A DNA stretch of 63,138 nt from JAFAGX01 sp035623255 (lineage in GTDB: Bacteria > Acidobacteriota > Terriglobia > Terriglobales > Acidobacteriaceae). How positions within the stretch are numbered: the first letter of the stretch is position 1; each line of letters begins with the position of its first letter. The notes under the pieces are model-generated. The model saw only the letters and a program-made list of their open reading frames with translations. It had not been told where the DNA came from and did not search any database. A program made the translations under genes and the position numbers. The stretch lies in NCBI GenBank assembly GCA_035623255.1, contig DASPTU010000024.1:1-63138 (forward strand), read 5' to 3'. Shown here piece after piece: positions 29,839 through 38,768 of this stretch.

Positions 29839-30342
29839 TTACTTTCCTGCCACGGCATGTCGCTGCATTGTGGCGGTCGTGTGCAGATGACAAATTGCTA
29901 AGGCCAGCGCATCTGCAGCATCGGGCGACTTCGGCATTTCGCTCAAGTTCAAAAGTCGTGTGACCATGTGCTGCACTTGCGGCTTCTCTGCCCTCCCATA
30001 GCCCACGACTGCCGATTTGATCGCCAACGGTGCGTATTCCGCCACTGCCAAGCGTGCCGATGAGGCTGCCAACATGGCAACGCCGCGCACCTGCCCCAGC
30101 TTAAGGGCTGACTTCACGTTGACCGCATAAAATACATCTTCGATCGCCACGTCATCAGGGTTGCACTCGCGAATAACAGCGTTCAGCTGATCGAAGATTG
30201 CCGCCAGCCGCAAAGGCAGCGGTTCTTTGCTCGAAAGCTTGATAGCGCCACAACGCAGGCAGCTCAGCGTTCCATCCGGACCCAGTTCGACAACCCCATA
30301 TCCCGTAAACTCCGTGCCGCAATCAATGCCAAGCGTCCGCAC
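29839..30342 (-). CDS. ruvC: Holliday junction resolvase RuvC
   Basis: A 167-residue endonuclease. The four acidic catalytic residues are Asp7 (GIDCGT), Glu68 (VAIEDVF), Asp141 and Asp144 (DAADALALA), in the spacing of E. coli RuvC. It cuts recombination intermediates together with RuvAB; ruvA and ruvB are not in the window. Confidence 0.95.
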   Translation of the reverse strand: MRTLGIDCGTEFTGYGVVELGPDGTLSCLRCGAIKLSSKEPLPLRLAAIFDQLNAVIRECNPDDVAIEDVFYAVNVKSALKLGQVRGVAMLAASSARLAVAEYAPLAIKSAVVGYGRAEKPQVQHMVTRLLNLSEMPKSPDAADALALAICHLHTTATMQRHAVAGK

Positions 30343-30460
30343 AACGTGAGTGTACAGCAGCGTTTGAGGGAAAGTATTAGCAGCCCGACTTCGGGGCCAG
30401 GAAGCGCCGGGATTTCGATGTTAACCTTAAGACATTCCGGCAGGTAACAACTCGTTCTAC

Positions 30461-32170
30461 ATGTGGTTGGCGAGATGGGCCCTGGATCTCATCGAACTGG
30501 TTTTGGTTCTCGGGATCCTGGCCCTCATCTTGCGGAAAAAACCGGCAGCGGGGCCACCACCCCGCTTCGCCGCACTAAAAAAATCCTTCCACAGCATTTC
30601 GCGCCGGAAAGCCCTCTCAGTGCTCTTGGTGGGCGCTCTCTCGCTGTCTCTGAGAGCAGCTTTGATTCCCATTCTTGGCGTGCCAGAACCTCAGGGACAT
30701 GATGAGTTCAGCTATCTCCTCGCCGCAGATACTTTTGTTCACGGTCGGCTTACGAATCCGCCGCATCCGATGTGGATACACTTTGAGAGCTTCCATATCA
30801 TTCAGCACCCTACGTACATGTCGATGTATCCCCCGGCCCAGGGATTGGTCCTCGCAATTGGGTTTTGGCTGCGGCATCCTTGGACCGGCCAACTGCTTAT
30901 TACTGCAGCAATGTGTTCCGCCGTGTGCTGGATGTTGCAGGGCTGGTTGCCGCCCCCATGGGCCTTGCTCGGCGGCATACTTGTTGTGCTCCGCCTGGGA
31001 ATTTTCGGCTATTGGATAAACGGATTTTGGTGCGCCTCAGTAGCGGCATTCGGCGGAGCACTGGTGCTCGGCGCCTGGCCGCGAATCAGGCATCACCAGC
31101 ACACTCGTGATGCGGTTCTGCTGGCGCTGGGTCTCGCGATCCTCGCCAACAGCCGTCCTTATGAGGGCTTCCTTTTAGCGCTACCAGTTGCCGCAGCCTT
31201 GCTGCGATGGCTCGCAGGATTACGTGGGTCCAAGCTAAAAACAACTTCGCTGCGAATCGTTGTGCCTCTCGCGGCAGTCCTTGCGGCCCTCGCTGTCTTG
31301 ACTGGCTACTACAACTACCGGGTGACCGGCAGCCCTGTTCGGATGGGCTACCAACTGAATCGCGCGACCTACTCTCGCGCCGCGTATTTCCTATGGCAAG
31401 GACCGGGCCCCAATCGTACTTATGATCACGCAGTGATGCAGGATTTTTACGATCGAGAGTTTCACTATTACGAAGTAAATAGGACGGTGGTGGGTTTCCT
31501 CCAGCACGCCGAATTCAAGATTTCCTGGTTTTGGCGCTTCTTCCTGGGACCCGCTCTGACCATCCCTCTTATAGCTTTTCCTTCGATCTTGCAAGACCGT
31601 CGCATGCGTTTCCCTCTCCTCGCGTTCGGATTTTTTGTGTTGGGTCTGGCAGTTGACAACTTCTTCAGTCCCCACTATTTCGCTCCCGCCGTGGCGCTTC
31701 TTTATCTCATCCTGCTGCAGTGCATGCGTCACCTCAGGTTTTGGCGTTGGCGCGAAAGAGCTGTGGGGGCGGAGTTGGCTCGGGCGGTTCCCCTGGTTTG
31801 TTGCGCCATGGTTCTGCTGCGAGTGATCGCAGTCGTCGCTCATGCTCAGATTGAGCCTTCGTATCCGCGTGGCAATGTGCAGCGGGCCAAAATCGCCAAC
31901 GAACTGGAGCACTTACCTGGCCTCCAGCTCGTGCTGGTGCGGTATGGCAGGAATCACGACGCACATGGGGAATGGGTCTACAACGCCGCCGACATCGACA
32001 GGTCGAAGGTGGTTTGGGCGCGTGATATGGGCGAAGCCAAGAACAAGGAACTGCTGAACTACTTTACGGGACGCGCCGTCTGGCTGCTCGAGCCTGACGA
32101 ATCGCCGGCCAAACTCACTCCCTACTTGGATAAGGCCGGTTCAATCACTTCCGGCCAAGCTGCCCACTGA
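30461..32170 (+). CDS. GT-C type multipass glycosyltransferase-like membrane protein
   Basis: A 569-residue protein with about ten transmembrane helices. After the first helices comes the periplasmic loop GHDEFSYLLAADTF, whose DE pair in the first loop fits the catalytic acid of ArnT/PMT-like GT-C enzymes. A soluble C-terminal domain of about 100 residues (YGRNHDAHGEWVYNAADIDR) follows. Such enzymes use polyprenyl-phosphate sugars; the donor here is unknown. The gene converges on the second GT-C gene with a 30-nt overlap. Confidence 0.75.
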   Translation: MWLARWALDLIELVLVLGILALILRKKPAAGPPPRFAALKKSFHSISRRKALSVLLVGALSLSLRAALIPILGVPEPQGHDEFSYLLAADTFVHGRLTNPPHPMWIHFESFHIIQHPTYMSMYPPAQGLVLAIGFWLRHPWTGQLLITAAMCSAVCWMLQGWLPPPWALLGGILVVLRLGIFGYWINGFWCASVAAFGGALVLGAWPRIRHHQHTRDAVLLALGLAILANSRPYEGFLLALPVAAALLRWLAGLRGSKLKTTSLRIVVPLAAVLAALAVLTGYYNYRVTGSPVRMGYQLNRATYSRAAYFLWQGPGPNRTYDHAVMQDFYDREFHYYEVNRTVVGFLQHAEFKISWFWRFFLGPALTIPLIAFPSILQDRRMRFPLLAFGFFVLGLAVDNFFSPHYFAPAVALLYLILLQCMRHLRFWRWRERAVGAELARAVPLVCCAMVLLRVIAVVAHAQIEPSYPRGNVQRAKIANELEHLPGLQLVLVRYGRNHDAHGEWVYNAADIDRSKVVWARDMGEAKNKELLNYFTGRAVWLLEPDESPAKLTPYLDKAGSITSGQAAH

Positions 32171-33403
32171 TACGCGGCCGGTTAATTTTCCGAGCACAAT
32201 TTCGGCGACGCTGACCGTGACATAGACGGCCAGAATCAGCATTGTCGGCTCCATGGGGTGGCGATAGCTGGGGAACGTGTGTGTGACGTAGTACACGATC
32301 GGGAAGATCAGCAAGATCGCGAGATATGGCAAGGCCGTCATCGGTTTGCGCCGAAGCGCGATGCAGACTCCTATCCATGCCAGGCCGCTGACCACTGCCC
32401 ACGCCGAGCCCCTCGGTTCTATCCAAAAGCGATACACACGCCGGAGACACAGCAGCAGAAATTGCTCTGGATGTTGACGGACAAACTCGAATCCAATCTC
32501 TCCCTTGGTTTTCATGAACTCGATTTCTCCCAAGCGGTTGTATTCAGTTGGATCGACCAGGGGGAAGTCAGTCTGGACACCATTCGGTGCTCCTTCATGA
32601 TTTCCCAGCCAGAATTCAAGACCGAAGTTATCGCGCACTGGGATGAACCGGTGAAATACTCTGTGGTTGCGAATCGTCCACGGAAACATCAGCAAAATAC
32701 CAACCGCAACCGACAGCAGCACAAGACGAACCCGCACCTGTCGTTGAGCATTCGACCTGAACCATAGCCAAAGCCAAAAGAACGGGAATACAGCCAGCAG
32801 CGTCGTGTTGGTCAGCGCAGCGACGCCTGCAAGCAGGCCAAAGAATATCCATCGCGAAGCCCTCGTCGATGCCGCCAATTCAGGCAAGGCCCATAAAGCA
32901 ACCGACAGCAGCAAGGCCGAGAGCGCAGTCTCCCATAGCCGGATCGAGACGGCAGCTTCGTAGAGCCAGCAGGCCCAAACCCAGGCGGCCACAATTCCGA
33001 CCGATACTCCAAAATCTCTACGGCCAATCTTAAGTATGACTATGGCAGTAAGTCCGGCGAAGACGGCATTCAGCAGCACAGCCGCCCATAGGGCCGCCAT
33101 GGTGTAGGCACCAAAAACCTTAAAGATTCCTGCCACAATAATCGGATAACCCGGCGGCTGCTGAGCTGTAGGCAACAGCGGCGTATTGGGCCAGGGCGAG
33201 CTGTAACCATGACCTGTGTCCATCGCCCACGCGATGCGAGCCGGTTCATTGCGCTGGTAGAAAAAAGGGCCCGCTTTCTCAGGCAGCAGCTGGGAAGCCG
33301 TCCAGACCCGAAGAGCAAAGGCAATGAAGAAGACGACCAGCGGGGACTGAACCACTCTCCAGCCGGGCTTGCCTAACTGCTTAGTTGCCATCGGTGCAGG
33401 CAT
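32141..33403 (-). CDS. PMT/ArnT-like membrane glycosyltransferase
   Basis: A 420-residue protein with about ten transmembrane helices. The first periplasmic loop (RNEPARIAWAMDTGHGYSSP) has acidic residues after the first helix as in the dolichyl-phosphate-mannose mannosyltransferase-like family (GT83/GT39 clans). The loop FWLGNHEGAPNG is characteristic of the group. Two ATG starts (33403, 33391) are possible. It and the convergent neighbour may work on the same surface glycan. Confidence 0.78.
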   Translation of the reverse strand: MPAPMATKQLGKPGWRVVQSPLVVFFIAFALRVWTASQLLPEKAGPFFYQRNEPARIAWAMDTGHGYSSPWPNTPLLPTAQQPPGYPIIVAGIFKVFGAYTMAALWAAVLLNAVFAGLTAIVILKIGRRDFGVSVGIVAAWVWACWLYEAAVSIRLWETALSALLLSVALWALPELAASTRASRWIFFGLLAGVAALTNTTLLAVFPFFWLWLWFRSNAQRQVRVRLVLLSVAVGILLMFPWTIRNHRVFHRFIPVRDNFGLEFWLGNHEGAPNGVQTDFPLVDPTEYNRLGEIEFMKTKGEIGFEFVRQHPEQFLLLCLRRVYRFWIEPRGSAWAVVSGLAWIGVCIALRRKPMTALPYLAILLIFPIVYYVTHTFPSYRHPMEPTMLILAVYVTVSVAEIVLGKLTGRVSVGSLAGSD

Positions 33404-33566
33404 TTTAGCTCAGCCTCTATCGAAGGCGTGGCTGCAAGCCTCTCCCGTGGCTTCCCACGGTCATATCTCACCATGCCTCGTGATCATCGTCACAGGATGA
33501 TGAGACTAGCGCGGCCATAATCAATATGGAAGCCAGGCAGTTGTGGAGTTGGGGAAGGAGAACACC

Positions 33567-33977
33567 ATGAAAACCTGGTCGACAATCACTCTTGTCCTCG
33601 CAATGATGGTCGCGCTGACACCCGCCTTCGCGCTACCGCCGACCACCTCCAGCGCAGGTGTTCCCAAGTATGATCCCGCGACCGAAGCCGTCTTCAAAGG
33701 TACCGTCGAGGAAGTCCGGGACCGGCAATGCCCGGTTAGCGGCGGCATGGGATCTCATGTCATCCTGAAGCTCGAGAATGGAACAACCATCGAGGTCCAC
33801 CTCGCCTCCACCAAATTCATGAAAGAGTACGAGCTGGTGTTCAGCCCGGGAGACGAGCTTGAAATCAAAGGATCGAAGGTAGTGTTCGAAGGGGTGGAGA
33901 CGATATTTGCCCGCGAAGTGAAGCGGGGCAATGACGTTTATGTGTTCCGTGATAAAGATGGCAAACCGGTCTGGTAG
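33567..33977 (+). CDS. Small secreted beta-rich protein, unknown function
   Basis: AAGGAG before the ATG at 33567 sets the start; 136 residues with a signal peptide (MKTWSTITLVLAMMVALTPAFA). The mature part is mostly beta strand (AVFKGTVEEV, HVILKLENGTTIEVHLA, DELEIKGSKVVFEG), as in small OB-fold proteins that accompany nickel or cytochrome maturation, though no catalytic residue or family is recognised. A short upstream frame from 33543 is rejected for lack of an RBS. Confidence 0.72.
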   Translation: MKTWSTITLVLAMMVALTPAFALPPTTSSAGVPKYDPATEAVFKGTVEEVRDRQCPVSGGMGSHVILKLENGTTIEVHLASTKFMKEYELVFSPGDELEIKGSKVVFEGVETIFAREVKRGNDVYVFRDKDGKPVW

Positions 33978-33991
33978 CCGCGCTTCATCGG

Positions 33992-34864
33992 CTAACCGGT
34001 CTCTTGGGGAACACGCGGACCATTCGCGCTTCCAAACAAAAATGTAAGGGCCTCGGGGAATCTCCTGGCCCACTCGCGTTCATTGTGAATGGCGCCTTCG
34101 TCGACCCGCACGCGCAAGCGATCCGCACCCAGCCCGCCAAGCCGCAAAATACGCTCCAACTCGCGTACATCTTCCACCACCTGCCGGTCTTTGTCTCCGC
34201 GCCCGGCCTCCTGCGTTCCAACGCCCACGTAGATCTTCTCCGGCCACTGCCGCGTACGACGGGCGGTCTTCAATATGCGCCGTTGAGAAATGTACAAAGA
34301 TGGGCTTTCGAGCAGCAGGCTCCCAAAAATGCCGGGATGCGCAATAACACTATAGAGTGAGATCAGTGCGCCAAGAGACGAACCGCCCAGTCCCGTGTTC
34401 TTGGGGTCTGGTGCGACTCGATACCGCTCGCAGACAAACGGCATCACTTCACGAATCAGGAATTCCGGGTAGCGCCTCCCTTGTGGCCACAGGATCGGCG
34501 GTTGAAAACATCGGTACGGCACGTACTCCTTCATCCGGTCGTTCTGAGCATTGTCAATGCCCACGATGATGAGTGCCGGAACCGTCTTCTCCCGTATCAG
34601 GCGGTCAGCGGTCTCGTCCACTTCCCATTCGACGCCTGCGAAAGCTGTCGCGCGGTCGAACAGATTTTGACCATCGTTGAGGTAGAGCACCGGGTAAGAT
34701 TGAGCGCTGTTCTGAGCCGCATCGTACTCCGCAGGCAGCCAGACCCGCAGCTTTCGCGTATTCCCGAAGATTCGGCTGGGAAACTCATGCAGGCGCAAAT
34801 CTCGTGTCACCGAAGAATTCTTGGTTGCCGGTTGCAGCGTGATTGCTTCTTGCCTGGCTTCCAT
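33992..34864 (-). CDS. Alpha/beta hydrolase, esterase D/Fes-like family
   Basis: The start at ATG 34864 avoids overlapping the VKOR gene by 91 nt, which the ATG at 34975 would require; both lack a strong ribosome binding site. The 290-residue protein has GGSSLG as the nucleophile elbow, LNDGQNLFDRAT, and a late His (EGAIHNEREWARR) to complete the triad. Relatives hydrolyse enterobactin, glucan esters or S-formylglutathione. It is the last gene of the long minus-strand run. Confidence 0.8.
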   Translation of the reverse strand: MEARQEAITLQPATKNSSVTRDLRLHEFPSRIFGNTRKLRVWLPAEYDAAQNSAQSYPVLYLNDGQNLFDRATAFAGVEWEVDETADRLIREKTVPALIIVGIDNAQNDRMKEYVPYRCFQPPILWPQGRRYPEFLIREVMPFVCERYRVAPDPKNTGLGGSSLGALISLYSVIAHPGIFGSLLLESPSLYISQRRILKTARRTRQWPEKIYVGVGTQEAGRGDKDRQVVEDVRELERILRLGGLGADRLRVRVDEGAIHNEREWARRFPEALTFLFGSANGPRVPQETG

Positions 34865-34884
34865 GAAGAGTGGGAATCTTGACC

Positions 34885-35322
34885 TTATGCGCGCCGCCTG
34901 GACTTGGCCGCTAGAACTGATGAAAAAACTGTGATCAGAAAGATCATCGTGAGCGACGAAAGGCATAAGATGCACCAGGTCGCCAAAACAAATGCCTCGA
35001 TATAGGTCAGGTATAACGCGAAACCGAGGCCGAAAACCGACCCGGCCAGCAGGATGAACGGAGTTTCTGATTTCGTTCGATACACAGTAGCAAACGCCAG
35101 CAGGGCCGTGTAGCCCAAAATCCCAATCAGAGCGTCAGGGATGCCAAGAATGGTTGAGTAGGTGCTCCGGTTCACAATGTCACAGTTGAAGTTCTCACCA
35201 AAGTCACAATAAGTTGTCTTCGAAGTCTGGTAATGGTGATAAAGCGAGACCGAGGACACGACAATTCCTACGACAGCCAGCAGAGCAATGAGTGCGAACA
35301 TTCGCCCGCCCGCGCCCATCAT
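34885..35322 (-). CDS. VKOR family protein (vitamin K epoxide reductase-like)
   Basis: A 145-residue, four-helix membrane protein. Loop cysteines Cys39 and Cys47 (YCDFGENFNCD) and the CxxC at 117-120 (WCILC) are the electron-transfer cysteines of the family. In bacteria VKOR oxidises DsbA-like partners in place of DsbB, passing electrons to quinone. The ATG at 35322 overlaps the stop of the upstream thioredoxin-like gene; a GTG at 35334 is an alternative. Pairing with that gene is strong evidence for a disulfide-forming pathway. Confidence 0.9.
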   Translation of the reverse strand: MMGAGGRMFALIALLAVVGIVVSSVSLYHHYQTSKTTYCDFGENFNCDIVNRSTYSTILGIPDALIGILGYTALLAFATVYRTKSETPFILLAGSVFGLGFALYLTYIEAFVLATWCILCLSSLTMIFLITVFSSVLAAKSRRRA

Positions 35323-35744
35323 GGCAACGGACACCCGGTTTCCTGGCTGAGAAACTCCAGGGAGTGTTCGCCTTCCACTCTCGCTCCATCAGCAAAGACC
35401 CACGTGGGATAGTGTTTGACGTTGGCATCTACACAAACCTGCGCTGGCGTCCGCGACCCTTTAACTCCGCACTCGACATAAGGAGCATATTGAAAGGAGG
35501 ACCCAAAGATCTCTTTTTGTGAGTCGCAATGCGGACACCAAAACGCCCCATACATTTTGGCGCCCTTCGAGCCTAAGCACTGTGCGAAAGCATTCAACCG
35601 GTTCGATTGCCGGTGCCGCGTAAAGGCGTACAAGCCCGCCACAACCGCGACGACCACCACCAGAATCGCGACCTTGCGTATCCAGGAATTTGGCTGATCC
35701 TGCTGCTCTCTTTCCTGTTGGCGTTTTCGTCTCTCTTGCGACAT
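35319..35744 (-). CDS. Membrane-anchored thioredoxin-like protein (VKOR partner)
   Basis: A 141-residue protein with a charged cytoplasmic tail (SQERRKRQQEREQQDQ), one transmembrane helix (about 23-41), and a thioredoxin fold with the active site FWCPHC (Cys70, Cys73). The CPHC motif is of the DsbA kind. Additional cysteines near 92 and 104 are present. The end overlaps the VKOR start, so the two are co-translated; this protein is probably the disulfide donor recharged by VKOR. Confidence 0.87.
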   Translation of the reverse strand: MSQERRKRQQEREQQDQPNSWIRKVAILVVVVAVVAGLYAFTRHRQSNRLNAFAQCLGSKGAKMYGAFWCPHCDSQKEIFGSSFQYAPYVECGVKGSRTPAQVCVDANVKHYPTWVFADGARVEGEHSLEFLSQETGCPLP

Positions 35745-35756
35745 GCAGATATTTTT

Positions 35757-36659
35757 TTATACCACGACATTCAGGGCCGATGGCAGCACATCCAAGGTTC
35801 GACACTGCAGGCTGAGGACTTCCCCATCAACCATAACGTCTACCGGCGCATCGAGGGAGAAATCGATTCGCTTTGCCGAGTGTCGCTCCGCCAGTGGGTG
35901 TTGAATATGGGTTCCGTCATAAAGCGTGGGCAGGTTGCGGATGAGCCCAATCCGGCTGATCGGCCCCCAGCGCACGTACTCGATCAGGCCATCGTTCACC
36001 TCAGCCTGAGGTGCAATCATCATTGTGCCACCCGTGAATTTGCTGTTGTTGAAGGTCAGAAACAAGCATGGCCGGTCATCTGTAACCTGCTCTTCGTCGA
36101 TGCGTAACGGAAACGGGCGCCGCCGTAAACGTGCCAGCGAAATAAAAATTGAGGCCTGGTAGCCCAGTTCTCCCCATGTGTTGAAGCGTCGTGCACGTAA
36201 AGCCGCAACGTCCGCCGCAAAGCCCATGGACAACAGGTTGATGTAATAGATGACGCCCTGCGCGTGCCGCATTCGCATGACATCGCACGGCTGGGAGCGG
36301 CCAGCCAGCAGCGCTTCTATCGCGTGCTCGACCCCCCGGTCGCTAAACTCCCGCAGAAAAGAATTTCCCGTGCCGAGCGGAAGAAATGCGAGACTCGGGC
36401 GTTCTGCTGGAGGCGCCAGCGGAAAAAGCCCGTTTACAATCTCGTACGAAGTCCCATCGCCGCCTACCGCAATAAATTTTCTGTAGCCTCGCGCATATGC
36501 GTCGGCAGCCAGCCGGGAAGCATGACCCGGGCCGCCGGTCTCGGCCAGTTCCACAGCGATTCCCCCCGCTCGCAATCGCTCCAAAGCTGGGCCGATCAAT
36601 TTGCGCCAGCGGCCTCCGCCAGCCGCAGGATTGACAATGGCGAGGAAGTTTCCGTTCAC
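35757..36659 (-). CDS. Diacylglycerol/lipid kinase family protein
   Basis: A 300-residue lipid kinase of the DgkB/YegS type. The ATP-binding NPAAGGGRW (10-18) and the GGDGTSYEIVNG (about 63-74) motif are intact. A beta-sandwich C-terminal domain follows, ending in a short Val-rich tail. The family phosphorylates diacylglycerol, sphingoid or polyprenyl lipids with ATP at the membrane. The start is GTG and overlaps the stop of the acyl ligase by 4 nt (GTGA), so the two are translated together. Confidence 0.88.
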   Translation of the reverse strand: MNGNFLAIVNPAAGGGRWRKLIGPALERLRAGGIAVELAETGGPGHASRLAADAYARGYRKFIAVGGDGTSYEIVNGLFPLAPPAERPSLAFLPLGTGNSFLREFSDRGVEHAIEALLAGRSQPCDVMRMRHAQGVIYYINLLSMGFAADVAALRARRFNTWGELGYQASIFISLARLRRRPFPLRIDEEQVTDDRPCLFLTFNNSKFTGGTMMIAPQAEVNDGLIEYVRWGPISRIGLIRNLPTLYDGTHIQHPLAERHSAKRIDFSLDAPVDVMVDGEVLSLQCRTLDVLPSALNVVV

Positions 36660-38365
36660 AATTCGACCACCGCCGTCCGCTCGAGAGCTTTGGCGATTTC
36701 TTCAGCCAGCAGACCGCGCTTGATTTTCATCGAAGCAGTTCTTGGGAAGTCAGGGCTCCAGATCAGATATCCTGCAACCCGCTTGAAATCGGGGAGCCGC
36801 CGGTTGCGTGACACGATCTCAGCTTTGAGCGCCTCAGTGAATTCCTGTTTTTCTTCCAGCCGCAGCACCAGAATCAGCATCTCGTGCCCAAGCGACTTCG
36901 CAGACCAGACGTAATTCGCCGCGAAAATGCAATATTCCTTAACCGGTAGCCCGTCGAAAACCGTCTCGATGTCCTCCGGATAAATGTTTTTGCCACCTTC
37001 GGTGACAATCATGTTCTTCTTGCGTCCGAACAACTGCAGGTGGCCATGTTTGTCGAATCGGCCAAGATCACCCGTCAACAGCCAGCCATCCACAACACTC
37101 TCGGCCGTCAGTTCGGGCTCGTCCAAGTAATGCGACATAACCGTCTTGCTCTTTGCTGCAACCTCGCCAATTCCCTCCGGGTCCGGATTCAAAATGCAAA
37201 TTTCCACTCCCGGCAGTGGCTTGCCAACCGTGTCGGCGCGAAATGGTTTCAGATCGTTGAGCGTCAGCGCGGTGCCGGCTTCGGTGAGTCCGTAACCATT
37301 CGTGACAGGAATGCCCAGATCATAGAAGAATTGCAAGGTTGAAGGCTCGACGAACGCTCCGCCCGTGATCAGTGCCTGCAGTTCGCCTCCAAATGCCTGG
37401 TGGACCTGCGGCAACAGCCTGCGGCTTAAGTTCACCCTTGGCTGACTTTTCGTAAACAACTTATTCACGGCGATCAGCCGATTGAGCAAAAACCGCCTGG
37501 GAGCCGGCAACTCGGCAAATTTCCCTCGCAGTCCTCGTTCCAGGTTCTTGAGCACAAGAGGCACTAGGCTGACGTAGGTGATTTTGTACTTTACGAAAGC
37601 ATCGCGCACAAACTCGGGACGCAACGTTCGAAGATGCACCACGCAAGCCCCACACACGAACGGTCCGATAAAACCCACCATGAAATCGATCGCATGATTC
37701 GTGGGCAAAATGCTCAGGTAACGCACACCGGGCCAGAACGGATACCACGCCGTCAGAGACTTGCACTGCTCCAAATAGTTCTCGTGTGTCAGGACGCAAC
37801 CTTTGGCGCGCCCGCCCGTGCCCGAGGAATAAACGATGCAGGCCACATCTTGCCGCTTTCTCTCGACGAAAACCGCTTCCTCCTTCCGCCGGAATTCCTC
37901 CCAACGGCAGGCGCCCGCGAGATCGCTGCCGAAAGGCGCCTCGGTGACCAACACGGTTTTCAGCTTGTGACTGGCAAACTCAGGCGACTGGATGATCGCC
38001 CGCCACAGATGGTATTCAACAACCAGAAACTTGGCTTGGCTATGGGCCACCAACGCCAGTTGCTCCGAAGCCGTAAGCTTGTAATCCAACGGAACGACAA
38101 TGCCGCCACTATAAAAAATGGCATAGGCAGAAATGAGCCACTTTGATTGGTTGCTCATGATGATGGCAGCGCGGTCATCCGGGGCCAGCCCTGTATGCTG
38201 CAACCCCGACGCCAGGGGCATCGCGAGGTCCTTGAAGTCGGAATAAGTCAGGCGCGTCTTCTCGCGGTTCCGGTCCGACTCGATCAGGCAAGTCTCGTTG
38301 GGCCAGTGCGCCAGCGCATCACGCAGGGCTGCTCCCAACGAACCGTATTCATCCAAGTTCAGCAT
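36656..38365 (-). CDS. AMP-dependent acyl-activating enzyme (acyl-CoA/ACP ligase)
   Basis: A 569-residue ANL-superfamily ligase. The P-loop YSSGTGGRAKGCVLTH (about 173-188), the GYGLTEAGTA (about 355-364), TGDLGRFD, and hinge GRKKNMIVTEGGKN near the C terminus are present. It adenylates a carboxylic acid and transfers it to CoA or a carrier protein. The gene for an acyl carrier protein lies 92 nt upstream in the transcript, so an ACP-loading role is plausible. Its C-terminal coupling to the lipid kinase suggests a lipid product. Confidence 0.88.
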   Translation of the reverse strand: MLNLDEYGSLGAALRDALAHWPNETCLIESDRNREKTRLTYSDFKDLAMPLASGLQHTGLAPDDRAAIIMSNQSKWLISAYAIFYSGGIVVPLDYKLTASEQLALVAHSQAKFLVVEYHLWRAIIQSPEFASHKLKTVLVTEAPFGSDLAGACRWEEFRRKEEAVFVERKRQDVACIVYSSGTGGRAKGCVLTHENYLEQCKSLTAWYPFWPGVRYLSILPTNHAIDFMVGFIGPFVCGACVVHLRTLRPEFVRDAFVKYKITYVSLVPLVLKNLERGLRGKFAELPAPRRFLLNRLIAVNKLFTKSQPRVNLSRRLLPQVHQAFGGELQALITGGAFVEPSTLQFFYDLGIPVTNGYGLTEAGTALTLNDLKPFRADTVGKPLPGVEICILNPDPEGIGEVAAKSKTVMSHYLDEPELTAESVVDGWLLTGDLGRFDKHGHLQLFGRKKNMIVTEGGKNIYPEDIETVFDGLPVKEYCIFAANYVWSAKSLGHEMLILVLRLEEKQEFTEALKAEIVSRNRRLPDFKRVAGYLIWSPDFPRTASMKIKRGLLAEEIAKALERTAVVEL

Positions 38366-38457
38366 GAGGAATTGTTAAGTGTAGATTGTAGATTTGAGGC
38401 TTGCGCCACGAATAGGACTCACCGAAAAGCCGAATCCGGAATTCGATGAGTATCGAT

Positions 38458-38709
38458 CTACAATCTTGCCTGGATTCGGCTGGCCAGCGTACGGAAATCG
38501 GAAACTCCCTGAAGTTCGTAATCAGGCAATTCAATATGAAAATGGTTCTCCAGCTTCGTAAGAAGATCGAGCGCCTGTAAGCTGTCAATTCCCAAAGTCT
38601 TGAAAAAGTCTTCATCAGGCGTAAGTTTTTCCCGCGCAACCTTGAAGTGGGCCGCAGCAAGATCCAGAATTTCGCTTACGGTCTGATCAGACGTTTTTGT
38701 CGCGCACAT
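38458..38709 (-). CDS. Acyl carrier protein
   Basis: An 83-residue ACP. The phosphopantetheine attachment Ser43 sits in the motif GIDSLQALDLL (40-50). The length and acidic surface (PDEDFFKTL) are normal, although the neighbourhood is not a fatty acid synthase operon, where the housekeeping ACP normally lies with fabD/fabF. It is therefore likely dedicated to the surrounding acyl genes. Confidence 0.92.
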   Translation of the reverse strand: MCATKTSDQTVSEILDLAAAHFKVAREKLTPDEDFFKTLGIDSLQALDLLTKLENHFHIELPDYELQGVSDFRTLASRIQARL

Positions 38710-38768
38710 GGTTCAACACCCTGGGACGTAACGGATCCATGATTTTATCTGCTTCATGTACAGCAATC

